DNA from: Sitta carolinensis
Taxonomy: Eukaryota; Chordata; Aves; Passeriformes; Sittidae
NCBI GenBank assembly: GCA_032173965.1
Contig: JAVUNC010000004.1
Location: 25,273,001-25,337,000, forward strand
Reading direction: 5' to 3'
Length of the DNA stretch: 64,000 nt
Under the pieces are notes generated by a model. The model saw only the letters and a program-made list of their open reading frames with translations. It made no database searches and was not told the DNA's origin. Below are positions 14,613 through 28,789 of the stretch, one piece after another (the stretch's first letter is position 1; each line of letters opens with the position of its first letter). Made by a program: the position numbers and the translations under genes.

Positions 14613-17550
14613 CCTTCCCTCTCAAACCCGGGCATGTGGTTAAATCCATCATGTGGTTGCTGGAAAGGAAGATGGCAGTACAGTATCCTAATCCTTCTGT
14701 GAGAGGAGCTGGGATCTGCACTTCAGGAAACCTTCAACCCTATAGAAATGGAGGTTCATGACAAGGGTCTGGCATACACTGAAAGTTTTCCAGTCACTCA
14801 TACCCCACTCACTGTCTGGAGGTGACTTCCAAATAAACTGTGTTCAGTTTACCTTGAAGTTTAAAAACAGTCAGAGAGGAGAATGAGCAAGGCCACGCTC
14901 TGCCCAGATTAATGGTTGTCAGTCTGCTCGTGGATCTGTCAAATGTAACTATGTAAAGTCTTCTAAAAGCAGGAAGTGAATTTGATATCAAAGGCTACAT
15001 ACAGGCAGCAGCTCTTAACTCAGGGCTTTTGTAACTGCATACATATATATATAAGAACAGAAGCCTCTACTTAAACCAGCCAGTCAACAACTCTCTTACT
15101 GAACTGTGGTGTGTCTCCAGAGATCCTTATTCAATTATTAATGCATCTGCTGCTAATTTCATCATGCAGAGTGTGAAGCTGTCTTTCCACGATGAGCTCT
15201 AAGGGAAGTTTGTAAGAAATATAGGACTTGTCAGCACATAAGAGTCAACACATTACTGCTGTGCTGCAGCCATTTATAACAAAACTAAAATGGTAACTCA
15301 CTTGTTTGGCATTAATTTAATGTCCCACTTAGCTCCTATCAGACGTAAATAGCTGCTTCATCCATTTAAGCATTTCTGTTCGTGCACATAATGAAGTACT
15401 CTGTACCTGTCAAGTAAGCAGAATTCATAACTGAAATAAGAAATGGATGAGAAAATTCAATGTTCTTAATATTAATCCTCTACAGGGGTAGCATCAGACT
15501 TTTTTTACGGCTCTGTGAGATTCACCTTTTATTCCACTGTTCAGAGACCATAAGAAAACATGACACATGCTAGCATGACAAAAATGTTTCTAAAAGGGAT
15601 ATATGTTTGACTTATGGCACAATTAACAAAAGCTGTATTTGTTGAACATGTGCTATTACAAAATAAAATAGTTAGCCAACCTCTCGGTATTTAAATATTT
15701 TTATGTTATCTATTTTAGAAAAAGAAAAATTTAATTTAAAACAGCATTCTAGCTAGGATCATACTCTCTAGAGGAAATTTTTATGAGAATGAACAGAGGT
15801 AATGACTACTATTAGTCACTGTCATTAGCATAAAACACTAGAAATGACAATATTTATAACAGGCTATGACATGACAGTTAAAATATGACTTTCTATCATT
15901 TGTGTATCCTTTGACTACAGCTGGTTGCTCTTTTCTAAAGTTAAACTGATAGAAGTCTGGTAATGGTATATTTAATAGCTTGTTCATCATCAGATCTAAT
16001 TGTTTTCCACCACAGGGTATGAAGTTTTATGTCTTCTATCAACCCAAAACAAACAGCCCTACTGCTTAATGGCTCTTCAATTAATGTTTATGGTGCTACT
16101 TTTACAATGTAAGTTACAAGAAAAAAAAATCCAACAAAATCCCTCCAAGAAGCCATTTAAGAATTTAAGAAGCTTAATGGGATTTCAACCACTACCAAAA
16201 ATTACTAAAACATGTATGAGGTCGCAAAGCTGAGGATGTGAAATAGAAAACACTAGAACGACAATAGAAAGACATTGGAAAACAGAAGACAAAAATTCTT
16301 CTAGCACAGTGTTCTAATTGCCATTGGAAGGGAGAACAGACCTTCCTGTAGGGGAAGTTGGTTGAGCGACTTCAGGTTGGCTGCCTTGCAATTCATGTTC
16401 ATTCTGGGTTAAAACAGCGAAGACCTGTTAACCCCAAGTCATGCACAGCTCAGACTCTGTTGCTCAGATTGCAAACTTATTCCCCTGAGAGTGATTTGCT
16501 CTCAGTAACCTAGATGCTAGCCTCCTACTCATAATTCTTTTCCCTATTTAGCAGAGTGCATGCTGATTAAAATGAAAGAACAGTTCAAAGACAGGTTTCT
16601 CTTTAACTGCCTTGGTGCATTTAAATTTTTGTCTCTCGCTTTGTGCTACGCCTCTAGAAAGCAATGTAAAGCTACTGTAAATACATTTTCACTGGACAGC
16701 TGCCATTGTTCTAAATTACGAAAACAAATGATTTCTGACTTGGGCTGTTAATTGTACATAGCAGTAATATATTAATTTTAAGCTTCCTATGATAGTTCAG
16801 ACACCCTGATTTTTAGCTTTTAATGATGCATTACGAGCCTTTATTTCTCTGACACCCAGGCAATTAATAACTGACACTCCTCAGTCCCCAGAATAGCTGG
16901 ACACCATTAGACAAGAAAGAATCAGACCTGAAGGGGGGTGTCAAAATTTCTTTTTGGGAAATACTTGTTTCTTCACACCACAAACTCTGCTTGACATTCA
17001 TTGCAGCAAATATATTTTAATAGAATTGCTGTTATTCTGCCTCTCCTCCCAGTCTCCCAGGGGTTTTTTGTAGCTCAACATGATGTTCAGAATCAGGCAA
17101 AAAATGCTTTGCGAAGTTTAAAGGCTGTCAAGCCTTCTTGGCAAATTCCCTACCTCCAAGAGCACAGCTGAGAAATGACAAACCTATCACCTGACTGGCT
17201 GGTGTTTAAAGCTGACTGCTTTTGATTAGGAAGCAATGAACCTTCCCTTCTGGAGTTCATTCTGTGTTCTATAAGCACCTATTCACTGAAAATTATGCAG
17301 TTGAACTGATTTGAATTTGATTAGCATAACGCTACAGTTTTATTATTTGTAGTAAATACAGGCATCTCTTATGGTTTTACTGCACATTTAGGAGAATGTC
17401 AGGATAGTTAAAGACTTACTTTTACTTCTCATGTATTATTGCTTGACATTTAAAACAAATCCAAGAATAATATATGCCTGTATTGCAGTTGCTCATTTGT
17501 TGTGCTTTGCTCCATATATACTCAACACTCTGCTTCCTCTCTGGCTCCAG

Positions 17551-17606
17551 TGGGGAGGAGAAGGCAATCCTGCCTACTCAAGGACAAAGCACTGTGTCCC
17601 CAGCAG
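17551..17606 (+). other. Candidate plus-strand exon, possible lncRNA (unproven)
   Basis: A very good acceptor (ctgcttcctctctggctccag) precedes 56 bp that end CCCCAGCAG/gtgagctg, a good donor. All three frames of the 56 bp are open. A weaker second exon-like segment follows at about 17959-17996 (gtcagtttag ... AAATG/gtgagtgg), with AATAAA hexamers nearby at about 17.9 and 18.0 kb. No protein family is recognised. This could be a noncoding transcript or chance. Confidence 0.25.
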
Positions 17607-19714
17607 GTGAGCTGAGCTAGAAGTAACTGTGAAATGCAGCAGCTAATGTCTTTAATGGAAAACTCCTGTATTAAATTCTATGCTGCAGACTCTGTGGTAT
17701 TTCAACAGTCAGCACTGGGCAGGAGCAGTGCTGCTACCAGAGGGGCCAGCACGAACACTGAATGTCAGCCAGCTTCAGGAGTTCAATGTGAATGCTCTGG
17801 AAAGCTTGATACCCTTTTATCTTCTGACAGCCTTTCAATTATATGTCCTTTCATATTATTACATAACTTCCAGTGATCTGCACTGAGGACCTCAGTAATA
17901 AAAGCCCATTTTATGCCTGAAGAACACATTTTCTTTGTTAAGTCAGTTTAGACCTAGACAGGGAGCAGTGCACTTGACCAGAAACAAATGGTGAGTGGAG
18001 TCAGATGGTCAGGTCAATAAAAGCTAAAAATAATATTTGACTTTGAGAGAAAAGAGAGTTCAGGATACAGCCTAAAGGCTAGACTGAGCCCTAGATAAAC
18101 ATTTATCTCTGTATCAGTGTTATAAGGAGAGATTAGACATCCAAACTTACATACTGCAGAGGGGTTACAGGTACACCTACAGAACTCACCAGTAAGGTCT
18201 TGGAGTGAGAGCTTTCATTACTACCAGTATGGTCCATAGTGTCTTACATATATTAGCTTCAGGCTGAGTATTCTCCAACATTTAATTCTACCTATCTTGA
18301 CAAAAATGCATATACTTACACAATTTACTTCCTCGTTTACTTACATGTTTTGTAGACCATCATTATACTGCATGATTACAGCAACATATCCCAGTCATAA
18401 GGGATGCTTTTAGAAAAATAAAGGAGGCTCACTTCAGCTGCAAATCCAGCTAATAGTGAAACACTTGTGTGATACATTCATTTTCAGTACTTGAGCTTTC
18501 ATCAGTACTAGCTGGCTGTCTCAGAAATCAGTAACATATTAATTTCAACAGTATCTGTATAAAGATGCAAGACAAGAAGTACAAAAAAAGCTGTTTTGGG
18601 TCAGGAAATTTAAATATTTTATGCCAGTGATGTCTCCTGGTTTTTGAGAATTCCAAAGCTGAGACTAGTGAAAACTCCAGGCTATCAGTACTTCTGAAAA
18701 TGAAGGTGTGTCTTTAGTGCTCAAATACAGAGATAAATGTCTATCTTTTAAAAATGTTGAGATTTAGCAACAGAAATGCCTTCTAACCAAATCCTATTTC
18801 TTTACTAAAAAACAATTTAAGAACAAAGCCATCAGAGGAAAGAATTGGCAAAAGTTACAGAAGTACAGAAAATTAATTTCTGGGAAATTCCACAGGCCAA
18901 TTTCCACATAGTTAATGAGGTGCACAAGAAGCACAAAGTGAAGTCTTGAATGGTCTGTTCACAGCAAAGCTCTTGTGCATTGGGCTGTGCTTCTTTATGC
19001 CCACTTTCCAACTTCTTGCTAGACAACAGAGCACTGGGAACAGAACAGGACTGCCTCAAACTCCAAGGACAAGCATATGCCTCATGCTTTGTTCTTCTCA
19101 GTTCTACACAATTTTATTAATGATATGATATGATATACACAATCTGTAGCTTTTGATGAAAGGAACTCCCACAACTGGCATTTAAAACTTTGTTTTTCAA
19201 ATGTTTTTAATTTTGCCCAATCTCGGTTACATGAAAGACAGCTACATAGTCTACACTAGGCATTTAGGCACATTTTCTAAACAGTAGAGGGCATTTAATC
19301 TCATTTGGCATTTTTTGACACATACCTGGAAGGTGTTTAAATAGTCCTTTGGACATGAACTGAGTATATATGCATATCTATATACATACACACATATATA
19401 TGCAGTTGGAAAACAAAAAACAAAACAGAAAACACAAGGAAATAATGGCATTAGATGAAGCTTGGTATTGTTCTACAAAGTTCTGGCTTGCTCAGGATGG
19501 GGAAAAATCATACTTTCCTTTCTTCCTCTATAGACTTTTTTCATCTTCTAGAAATTTAAGTGAAGTCTTCCAGCCTTCTGAGATATTTTATCACTTATTA
19601 AAAACTGTAGTTACCGAGTGAAAAGGAATTACTACCCTCAAGTTTCCAAGAATACTAGGTCATTCTCTTTAGGCAATCATGATCGCTACTTCCAAGTTCC
19701 CCTTGTAAGTCATT

Positions 19715-19812
19715 TCAGGAGATGTGGTATAATGGTTAGGAGTTTGGGCTGTAAGCAAAGGTATTTTGGTTCTGATGAATAATATTCTGTCTCATGCAGT
19801 GCAATTTCCCCC
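19715..19812 (+). mobile_element. Possible tRNA-derived SINE (MIR-like) head
   Basis: GTGGTATAATGGTTAGGAGT TTGGGCT resembles the A-box part of a tRNA or MIR head (AGTGGTTAAGAGC), and TTTTGGTTCTGATGAAT resembles a worn B box. The distance between the two fits. No core or tail is clear. Confidence 0.35.
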
Positions 19813-20527
19813 TTCTTCCGTTAGTTATATGCAAAGCAAAAATAATAATAAATAAAAATATTTCTAAGAGCCCTGGATTACCATTTACATTGTTAACACA
19901 CTTAAATATAATCTATGTGAACCCTTAAGAAAGCTGCATATTTTCACCCATTTCATTGTCTCACTCACAGCCTACATAGAACTGGAGTGTGAATACTGTC
20001 ACCTAAGGTTTATTTCCAGTTCTATCTAGGAGAATGTATCTTGAAAAATCCACTGAGATTTTTCTCAAGTCTAAAGTTGTGTTAGGATTGAATAGCTTCT
20101 GGCCATTCTTTTAGCTCTTTCTCTGCAGAGAAAAATCTATGTCTAAACCAGGGCATAGTTTAATTTTTTATCACCATTTGCAAGAGCAGAACCAAAAATA
20201 GTGTGGGTAGCAAAATGCCCCCCTTTTTAAACACACGGTAACAGGGAATGGGATCCCATATGAGGATTTCATTCTGTTCCCCAGGGCAGACTTCAGGTCT
20301 GTTTTCTGGTGTGCAGTCAGGAGAAACAAGGGAAGGACTGTGGTTGCACCAGGGTGTAGGAAATGAAGGAGTGTCCATCTACAGCAGGACACCACATTAG
20401 CTATTGATGCTGCTTTTGTGAGCTGAAACCTTCTGGATGCACTACCTACCAACAACCAAGTGAGGTGGTTTTCTTTCACATGCTCTTTGCTGAAGGAACA
20501 AGTTCATTTCTAATGGCTAAATGCAAT

Positions 20528-20580
20528 AACTGTACTTTTCTAAAATTATACTTTTCTAAGAAAACTGTACTTTTCTATAT
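20528..20580 (+). repeat. Short tandem repeat, three copies of about 17 bp
   Basis: AACTGTACTTTTCTAAAA, ATTATACTTTTCTAAGAA and AACTGTACTTTTCTATA stand side by side, sharing the core TACTTTTCTA. Confidence 0.8.
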
Positions 20581-23500
20581 ACGGATGTATATAAGGTTAT
20601 TATAGAAAAAATAAAAAACTCAGTATTTATCTTGAAGGATTTAGGAAATGTTAGAGTTATAATTTCCAATAAAATTACATGATGTTCTTTAGCATCTACA
20701 AGAGAACATAGCCCTTAACGACAGGACCCCTTACTACCTTTTTTTCTAAAAGTACTAACTCATTCCATTCTGGATATAAGATTGAATTAAATACTTGCAT
20801 TTGTCTTAAACTTCTAATGGTATGACCATTTTTTGTTTTCTCTTTTTCATCCAAATACAGTTACTGCTGTAGTTTTATTTACTTTCTAACAAATTTTCAT
20901 TGTGCATAGTTTGCAGTAACAATGCTACGGTAACTGAACCATGTAAACCTTAATAAGCGAATGTTTACAGCAGCTCAATAAAGATACTAATATTTTCAGA
21001 GATGAACAAGTGAAGAACAGAACAAAAAAAGCCCAGAATCTGCAAAATTTGGTTTTCACATACTGTCTCAATGGATTAACTTATCCCAAGGGGAGAAAAT
21101 TTCTTTAAATATTTGGCATTTTAAAAAATTATTTCTATGTTCAACACACTGCACAAATATAGTTTATTTATTATTGTGTTACTTCTGTGAGGAAGATGAT
21201 TAACTACTGTATTTCTTTATGACAGAAAAAGTGTAAGAATTTAGATACGTAATCAAATTATCCTGTCTCAAAGTAACAAGCACCATAGCTATCTCTGTAT
21301 AAACTTTTACAATGGCAAACAAAATATGAACTAGTTGAAAATAATCCTATTTTTTGCAGACTGAGGTGACCTAATTATCTCACATTTGACATAAACTAAA
21401 ACCATATAGAAAAATACTACAGCTCACCTGATGGACTGGAAGATCACTGTGAGTCTGAGTGGTGGCATATCCTAGAGAGGCTGGTAATGGTAGGTCCAGA
21501 ACACAAGGCTGTGGAGAGTCCCAACCTGAGGTTCAGCCCTTCAGAAGTCAGTGATTTATTGCAAATGATGTTGAGCACTCTCAATTCCCTGAACACCATT
21601 CAAAAGGTACAGTACTTCCCTAAGGCTCCAAAAATCTGAAAATCAAGATAAAGCTAGGCAGACATATTCAATAAAGAACATAAAATTAGTTGTCACATTA
21701 ATATTTTTGCCTAAATGACCTATGTAGCTTCCCACAGCATCTCTGTGACACAGGGTTATAGTTTGGATGACAGAAAACTCTTGGAAGATGTTGTCTTCCA
21801 AATTCTGCATGCTATGAGATAAAACAGTTACAAAACATAATAAAATTTGCTATACAGTTCTAACACATTCCTGTTCCCTGCAGAAGCACAGGGAGTGCAT
21901 GTGACCATCTGCTTAGCATCTCTAAAATGATGAGTGTGAACAACAGAGCAAAAGAGAGACAAAGTAACAAACTAAACACTGGTATTTCTAGGTTTTGGGT
22001 TTTGCTTTGTTTACTTTCTGAACCTTTTAGTAAAGTTACTATATAAAAATTTAGCTATCATTTTAGCCTAGATTTCTCATTTAAATTCTTAATTTTTATA
22101 CTGCTACAAATTTATCAGGTGCTATCTCAATACCTTTTCTGTACCTGCAATCACCTACTTGAGATGAAAGCTCATAGTCCACACACAGTAATATAAGTAT
22201 GCTTTTGGTAATGTAATAAAAAAAAAGGTTTGTGGGGGCGAATTTTATGAACACCAACACTCTTTATGCAGATATTACAGTAGAGTAATTATCTTCTTCC
22301 AGAGTAAATTAATTCTGAGTGCTGGTACGGATAAGAATGGGAACTTGTAAGAACAAGTTGAGTTGGAGTTGTGTTTAATTTCTTGATAATATTAACAAAA
22401 TCAGGCCTATGAGAGACTAATTAATATAAGTTCTCATTAAAATAAATGAATTGTGAGAGAATTTAAAGATTTAGGCTGGAGAGGGAGGCAGTTTTAAAAC
22501 ACGTTAGTTAGTCTCTTCAGCCAGCCAATGGACACAAGGTACATCCAGAGAGTTTTAGAGCATCTGGCTTAGGTACTCCAAATAATTTTCTGTAAGCAAG
22601 ACCACTCCACTGAATGTGTAGGTAGATGAATGTGCTCTGTATTTCCCCAAGGTAACTTCACATAGAAGAAAAAAATCCTAATTGGTAGAGCAGGGGAATA
22701 CAGACATCTTTTTACAGCTTCTACCAAGTTTACTGAGTTAGCAAACAACTTTGTGGATGTCTCGTAATAGTCTCCAAAACAGATTTTCATGAAACAATCA
22801 GAAAATAATTTATGGGTCACTCAGGGGATTCCTTCTAACTAAAGCAAGTTTATGATACAGGAAACATCAATTTGCAAATTGTGTAAACCTTTCTGTAAAC
22901 TTGGAGATGTTTTTCTTTGATGAAAACTATTAGGTGGGTATAAGCATCAGGCTTGCAAATTAAATGGTTAAAGTAAGCCAAGCACTGTGAAGTTAGCTAA
23001 ATATTAGTTACAGCTCAGTGAAACACAAATTCAGGTCTTGCCATGTATACATTTGATGTAGTCAGTGTCTGAGTTAAATTCTGTTAGTTTTTTTTTTTTT
23101 GTTTGTTTTTAACAAACAAGTTCATTAAGTTTAAAATGGCTGAGTTAAATTTTTTTTTTCTGCCTGATTTCATGCATAAGAAAGGGCACTGAAAGAATAG
23201 CTACTCAGTATTTCTTTTATCCTCATTATTCAATGTGTTTTATCTTTTATTAATTGTCTGAACTCTATTCAAAACTTCATTTTTTCTTGACAAAATTATG
23301 AATTTTGCAGTTTGCTTTTGTGTCATTTGTGGTTATACTATGTGAGTACCTCATAAGTGTAACTAATTGTTTATTATATTCCTGAGTTAAAATAAAACAT
23401 TCGACACGGTTACATTGGCCTGGGAAAGCCAAGGCTTGCACCTAACCTTAAACAGCATTTTACACAGTCAGGCACAGCTGATGATGACACCTGTGACTCT

Positions 23501-26500
23501 GAATGAAAATTAGATCCAAAGAGTCTTTGTAAGACCTCAAGATAACAAGAAACACAACGTTAGCAGGCTTTTACTCTGAGCAATTTGCCTACCCTCACAC
23601 AAAACTCTGCTGATAAGATGCTGAAGGACACTATAATCCCTTCCTCGGTTTTAGCCGAACGCAGCTGTTTGCCATTAAACATCCTCCAAATCACTGGGAA
23701 TGTCTGCCAGTGGTTCTGTGGCTAAGAGCCTGTTTGGGCACACAACCCTTATACATTTCCACAGACATCAGCTTGTACATTAGGCAAGACTGCAATTAAA
23801 AATATGAGCACTGGGAAAATAAATTTGAGATAGGATCATTCTGGTGTTGTCTAATTTGCTAATATAGACAGAGCTTTTGCTTGTTCTACATATTTCTCCT
23901 GACCCCTTCACCATGCATACCCAAACATATTTTTCCAGATCTGACAGAAAAAAGGTTTTTTTTATTTTTCTGAACTGTTTAGCATTTTGACCAAAATCAT
24001 TAGGTTGAGCAGATACTCATCTTGGAAAATTTGATTTGAAATGGACACAGTTGCATTTACAGAACATCTTAATGGTAGATAATATGGCCAGCCCTGCCAA
24101 AAGTGTATTTACAAGAATGAGAGAAATGAAATGGCAAATTATACTTTATAGCTTGTTCTGTATTTTATCTGAGAGAGCTATGAATGAGAATGATTCATTG
24201 AAATAAATCCAGATGAAGAATCTGGTATAAAGTGTTTTTATACTAAAAAACTATTTGCTTTCTAGATCCTTAAAGATATTCTTAGGGTTATTTTTGGTTG
24301 ACTATGTATTATAAAATCAGGTGCCTTATTTCCATTAATACAGCTAAGCAGACTCCAAAGTAGAAAAACCCAAACAAATGACTATGAATCTAAAATTATC
24401 ACTAAACTGGTCTAAAATAGAACTTCTGTTATTTCTAGAACTGTCAGCACTATAAAGTTTAAGAATATGTAGGTTTTTGGGGTCCAGTCCAACTGTGCTC
24501 ATTGCTGAGGGGAGAACACTGGGTATTACCAGGTGTCTCAAGCCCTTATCAGTTTTTTGAGATGTCTTTCTTGCTCATCAAGACACGCAGCATGAGAAAC
24601 TTACCATGGCAACAGGTGATGCAGCTATAGAAAAATAGGGTTATAAAGGAAATGGATGAAAACAATAATAACAGGCTTCTTCAGTGTAAATCTGGCACAT
24701 GTAGGTAGGTCCCTGTACACACACATTCTGCTGTGGCTTCATCCAATTGCCTGGTGAAATCCAGCAGGCACCAAGTGATAATAGTACAACTGCACCATGG
24801 ACAAAGGAGTTCATTCTCAACACAAATACCGTGTTTAATTTCCTGATGCAGCTTCTTACCCTCACCTGCTGCTTTGCTAATTGAACTTCATTACATCACT
24901 TTGACCTGCTGAGTGACCTTAGCCAAATCATGCAGCTTTACTGTTTTTCTAACTCTCCATTTTAAGACAGAGATTAAAACATCTGCTGTCTTCAGTAAGC
25001 ATTTTGAGTTCAGCACAGCAATGTTGTTATGCTCTGTGGGTACTATTTCTGCTTTTAAGGACTGCACAGCATTATTGGGGTCCCATAACTCTTTCAAATG
25101 AGCACTAGGTTCCCTAAAGCACATATCCCACATGCCTTCACAGTGTAATGGGCAACCCATTTTTGCCCTAGATCCACAAACAAGTTCAGTGATACAAAAA
25201 TTATTGTGCCTCCTTCAGCAATTTGATAGTTCTCATGAAAACAGTGACTACCATGAATGGATGAACTTGACTGCCAAGTTGAGATTTGAGCAAGCAACAG
25301 TGCCAAGCAAGTACCTTCAACTAAATATTTTTCGTGCATGTGGGAAAATTGGTTATGATGACATGAAAAGTAAAATCTTGATAAGGTACTGGTATCCAAA
25401 GTACTCTTCCTGGATCAAAGTTACTTCACACCGCTGTGAAGTGGGAGGGACATGGGCTAGAATGATGCAATCCAGTCCTTAACAGCTAAATGCTCTGTTT
25501 GAATTTAATTATATTATAAAACTGACTACAGATCACATTCTGAATGTCATATTCCCTTTTCAGTCCTTGATGTCAGCATGGAGTTTTAGTATATGAAACC
25601 TGAGTAAGAACTGCAGGATTAAATTCTTCCACAGAAAGCTACTTTGCTTAACAGGAATTCAATGTAATACAACATTTCTGGCAGTTGTTTGTATCTTTAC
25701 ATCATGAATTCTAAAACAGATATTAAAAAGGTATTAAATACTCAAAATACCATACAGAATAATAAAAGGAACCCTATCAGTTTTAAATACTCAGAGAATG
25801 CCACACTAAATTCCTGTATTATTAGTGAATAGCAGCATTTCATTTGAATGACAGTGTCCTTGATTATCTTTTCAGCTAAAGTAGGAGTACAAAACATAAT
25901 ATTCTTCTGGGAGGAAGAGGAAAAAAAAGCAGAAAAAAGAAAGGAAAAGAAACTGCATTGGCAAGACCTTGTTACTGAATTTTGCTATTGGTTGTACAGG
26001 ATTGTTATAAAGTTCAGGAAGAAATATAATGAATTATTAGCTGAGCAATGAATATGTAGTTCAAAGTGAATATAGTAAATCCTGACACAAAATATCTGCA
26101 TGCTTTGTTCTGTGTACTGTGCAGAAGTAAAGAAAGCAAGCCCACCCAGAATGCTGAGTCACAGATGAGCAGCTCAGCAGTTTGCACCTCTGACTTTGGG
26201 GTGGTAACACAGTGTGAAGGTCTGGTTATGCAAGGGCACATAACAAGAGCATCCACAGCTTTCCTGTGAGTAAGCCATCCATCACCAGCTAATGCATCCA
26301 GCATGGCAACAGCAGTGCCAAACAAGATAGAAGCAGCTATTCCCACACTGTATAGTAACGCTGTGTAACAAGAATGTATACCTCCATTAAATCAGTAAGG
26401 TATAGCAGCAACAGAAATAAACAAGTTACATTGTGTTCATAATTAATTCTACTCTTATCAGGACACCAAAGCTTTTCTGTTTTCCTCCTTGTACACCCAA

Positions 26501-28789
26501 ACGTTGTGAAAAGATATTAGAAAGTTCTGATTGCTTCCATACAGCATCTTGAAAAATTCATAGGGCACATGTAGGATATAGATGATCAACTGCACATTTT
26601 TTTCTTTCATATTTTTCTTTTTAATATGTGAGTGATGACCTTATACCATTACAGCATGGGTGTGATCTTCTTCCAATAAACCATTCTTCTGATTTATATA
26701 TTTGAAATCTGACTACAATTGCATTTTCAACAAAACTTGCTATTCTCTGGTAAAGTACACTAGGTTTCAAAATTAATTCAATTATTTTAGGAAAGGAGGC
26801 ATTTATATCTTTCAATAACTACCCAACACAGCCTTTTAAAAGGATTTATATAAGAAAAACAAACCTTTAAAACAGTGACATATTTTTAGTAGAAGTTTAG
26901 AAATCTGCATTTCTTATGCTTAAGTTGACAAAAATTGCTTCTCTTTGAAAACAAAGACTTTGTTCCAGATATGTATGATTTAGAGATATATTTCAACATG
27001 TTCTGCCAAGATGTAATACAAATAACTTAGTGAACCAGAGATTGTGAAAGGACAGAAAATCTTACTGGCAGGCACAGTTCATCTTTAGATTCCATGGTTT
27101 CGGAACATAAATACTGTATACAGTAAGTCTCCACTAAAAGATACCAGCATTGTCATGAGCAAAGATTATAAATTGTCTAATAACTATGTAGATCAGCAAA
27201 TCTTTCAGCAGGAATCATTTTCCTCAATGTTTCAAATTAACTTTAGCATCTGACTGACAGGACCAGAAACAAAACTAACTGAAGAAAAAGGAAAGGCTTA
27301 ATGATTTCAAAGCTTTCTGTCAGGTTCCAATGATAAACAGTAATGACTTGAAAAATTTAATTAGCTAACAGAGTGGATGATGGTCATCATCTCTGAAGCC
27401 ATAACTGGTTTGAGAAAGTTACCTGTGTGCTGTTCTATTTCAGCAGATCAGTACAGAAAAACTAGAAACATGTAATACTTCTTAGGTTTTAATAACTGAC
27501 AGAGGTCACAAAGTGCATCTAAGTTTTTAATGGAGGACAGAAAACTTCTGAAGACATAAGCATTATTATTTTCTGTTCTATATTAAAATATTTTTCAATT
27601 TTTCCTTTGATTTTACTTGTTAATTTGGGTTCTTTTTGTGCTTTTATTAATCTGTTGACAACAGAGGACGACATGAAATAATAATGAATATGATCTTTAT
27701 TTACTGGACATTAACTACAGCCAAAATTTCCAATTACAGCCTTTCATTTTGTGCAAAAAATTTGTAATCTCTTATGAAATGATTTTTAAAAATCCTACCT
27801 CGATAAAAATGCATCTGCAAATGATCTGTCCTCCTGGTACCTAAAAGTCCATAGATTCTGATAGAGATAAATTGGTTGGTTGTCATGTAGGATTAATTTA
27901 TAGCCTATTCTATGATTCTGACTGTATGGATATTTTTCCCAAACTGGTTTGTCTTCTTGCAATCTTGAGCCGTTTACAGAAGTTCTACAACATTGTGAAA
28001 GAATTCAGGTAATACTTATTAAAAGAAACAAAACTATTTTCTTTGCCATTTTTGCTAAGAAGTTGTTAGTAAACAGATGTTTAAAGAGATTATAATCTTG
28101 TTTAGATCTAGTATTTCACAAAAGAAATTACAGAAGACAACAGGAGAACAATTTTCTGTCAAAATATATAGCTCTTAAGAAATTTAGGTAGTTTCTCAGT
28201 TGTCTTTTCATTTTTCACAGCATTTTTCCATAAAAAAAAGAAAATTTACCAGTAAACTTTACAGAATACGAGGTATCTCTAAAGGTTGCATGAAGAACAC
28301 TGATAACCAGTGCTGTCCCTGCTTAACCTTTATACAGTCTTGACTTGTTCCTGCATGTTAATGCAATACAGCATGGAAAATGTTCTAGGACTTCCTTTCC
28401 TTAATGGATCACAAACTTCTTTCACTCACTCTCAAAGACTTTTTCTTTCCAATGTTTAGCTAATTTGATGATTCTCCTTTACCTCCATTTATAATTTTGT
28501 AGCTGCAATATTTGAGTCTTGCAAAACTTTGTACTTAGAAAGACAGTTCACAAAACAACACTCTACTGTCTAACAGGAAGGAAATACATCACTAATTGAT
28601 TTTTATTTGAACAAAATACATTGGTAACTTTTTCTCGATTTTAACCTTCAGATAATAATCCTGGATGATATTTCATGAGGACTACCATAAGTCCATATTA
28701 TCATGATAAAATAATAAGCCTTTCAATTGATGCAGTCATATATGCTAATTATCCTGATCCTATTGGCAACTTGGTTGCTTTACTAAGTT

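Noticed and set aside
24608..24627. 20-nt microexon-like pair on the minus strand (ttctatag ... CATG/gtaagttt)
   Set aside because: Too short to support from splice sites alone, outside the gene body, and such pairs arise by chance.
25132..25482. 116-codon plus-strand open frame
   Set aside because: No domain, signal peptide or family resemblance; overlaps an equally long frame on the other strand; no splice or promoter context.
27850..27925. ATTCTATGATTCT resembling a CR1 3' end
   Set aside because: Only the terminal octamer-like text matches; no CR1 3'UTR sequence precedes it convincingly.
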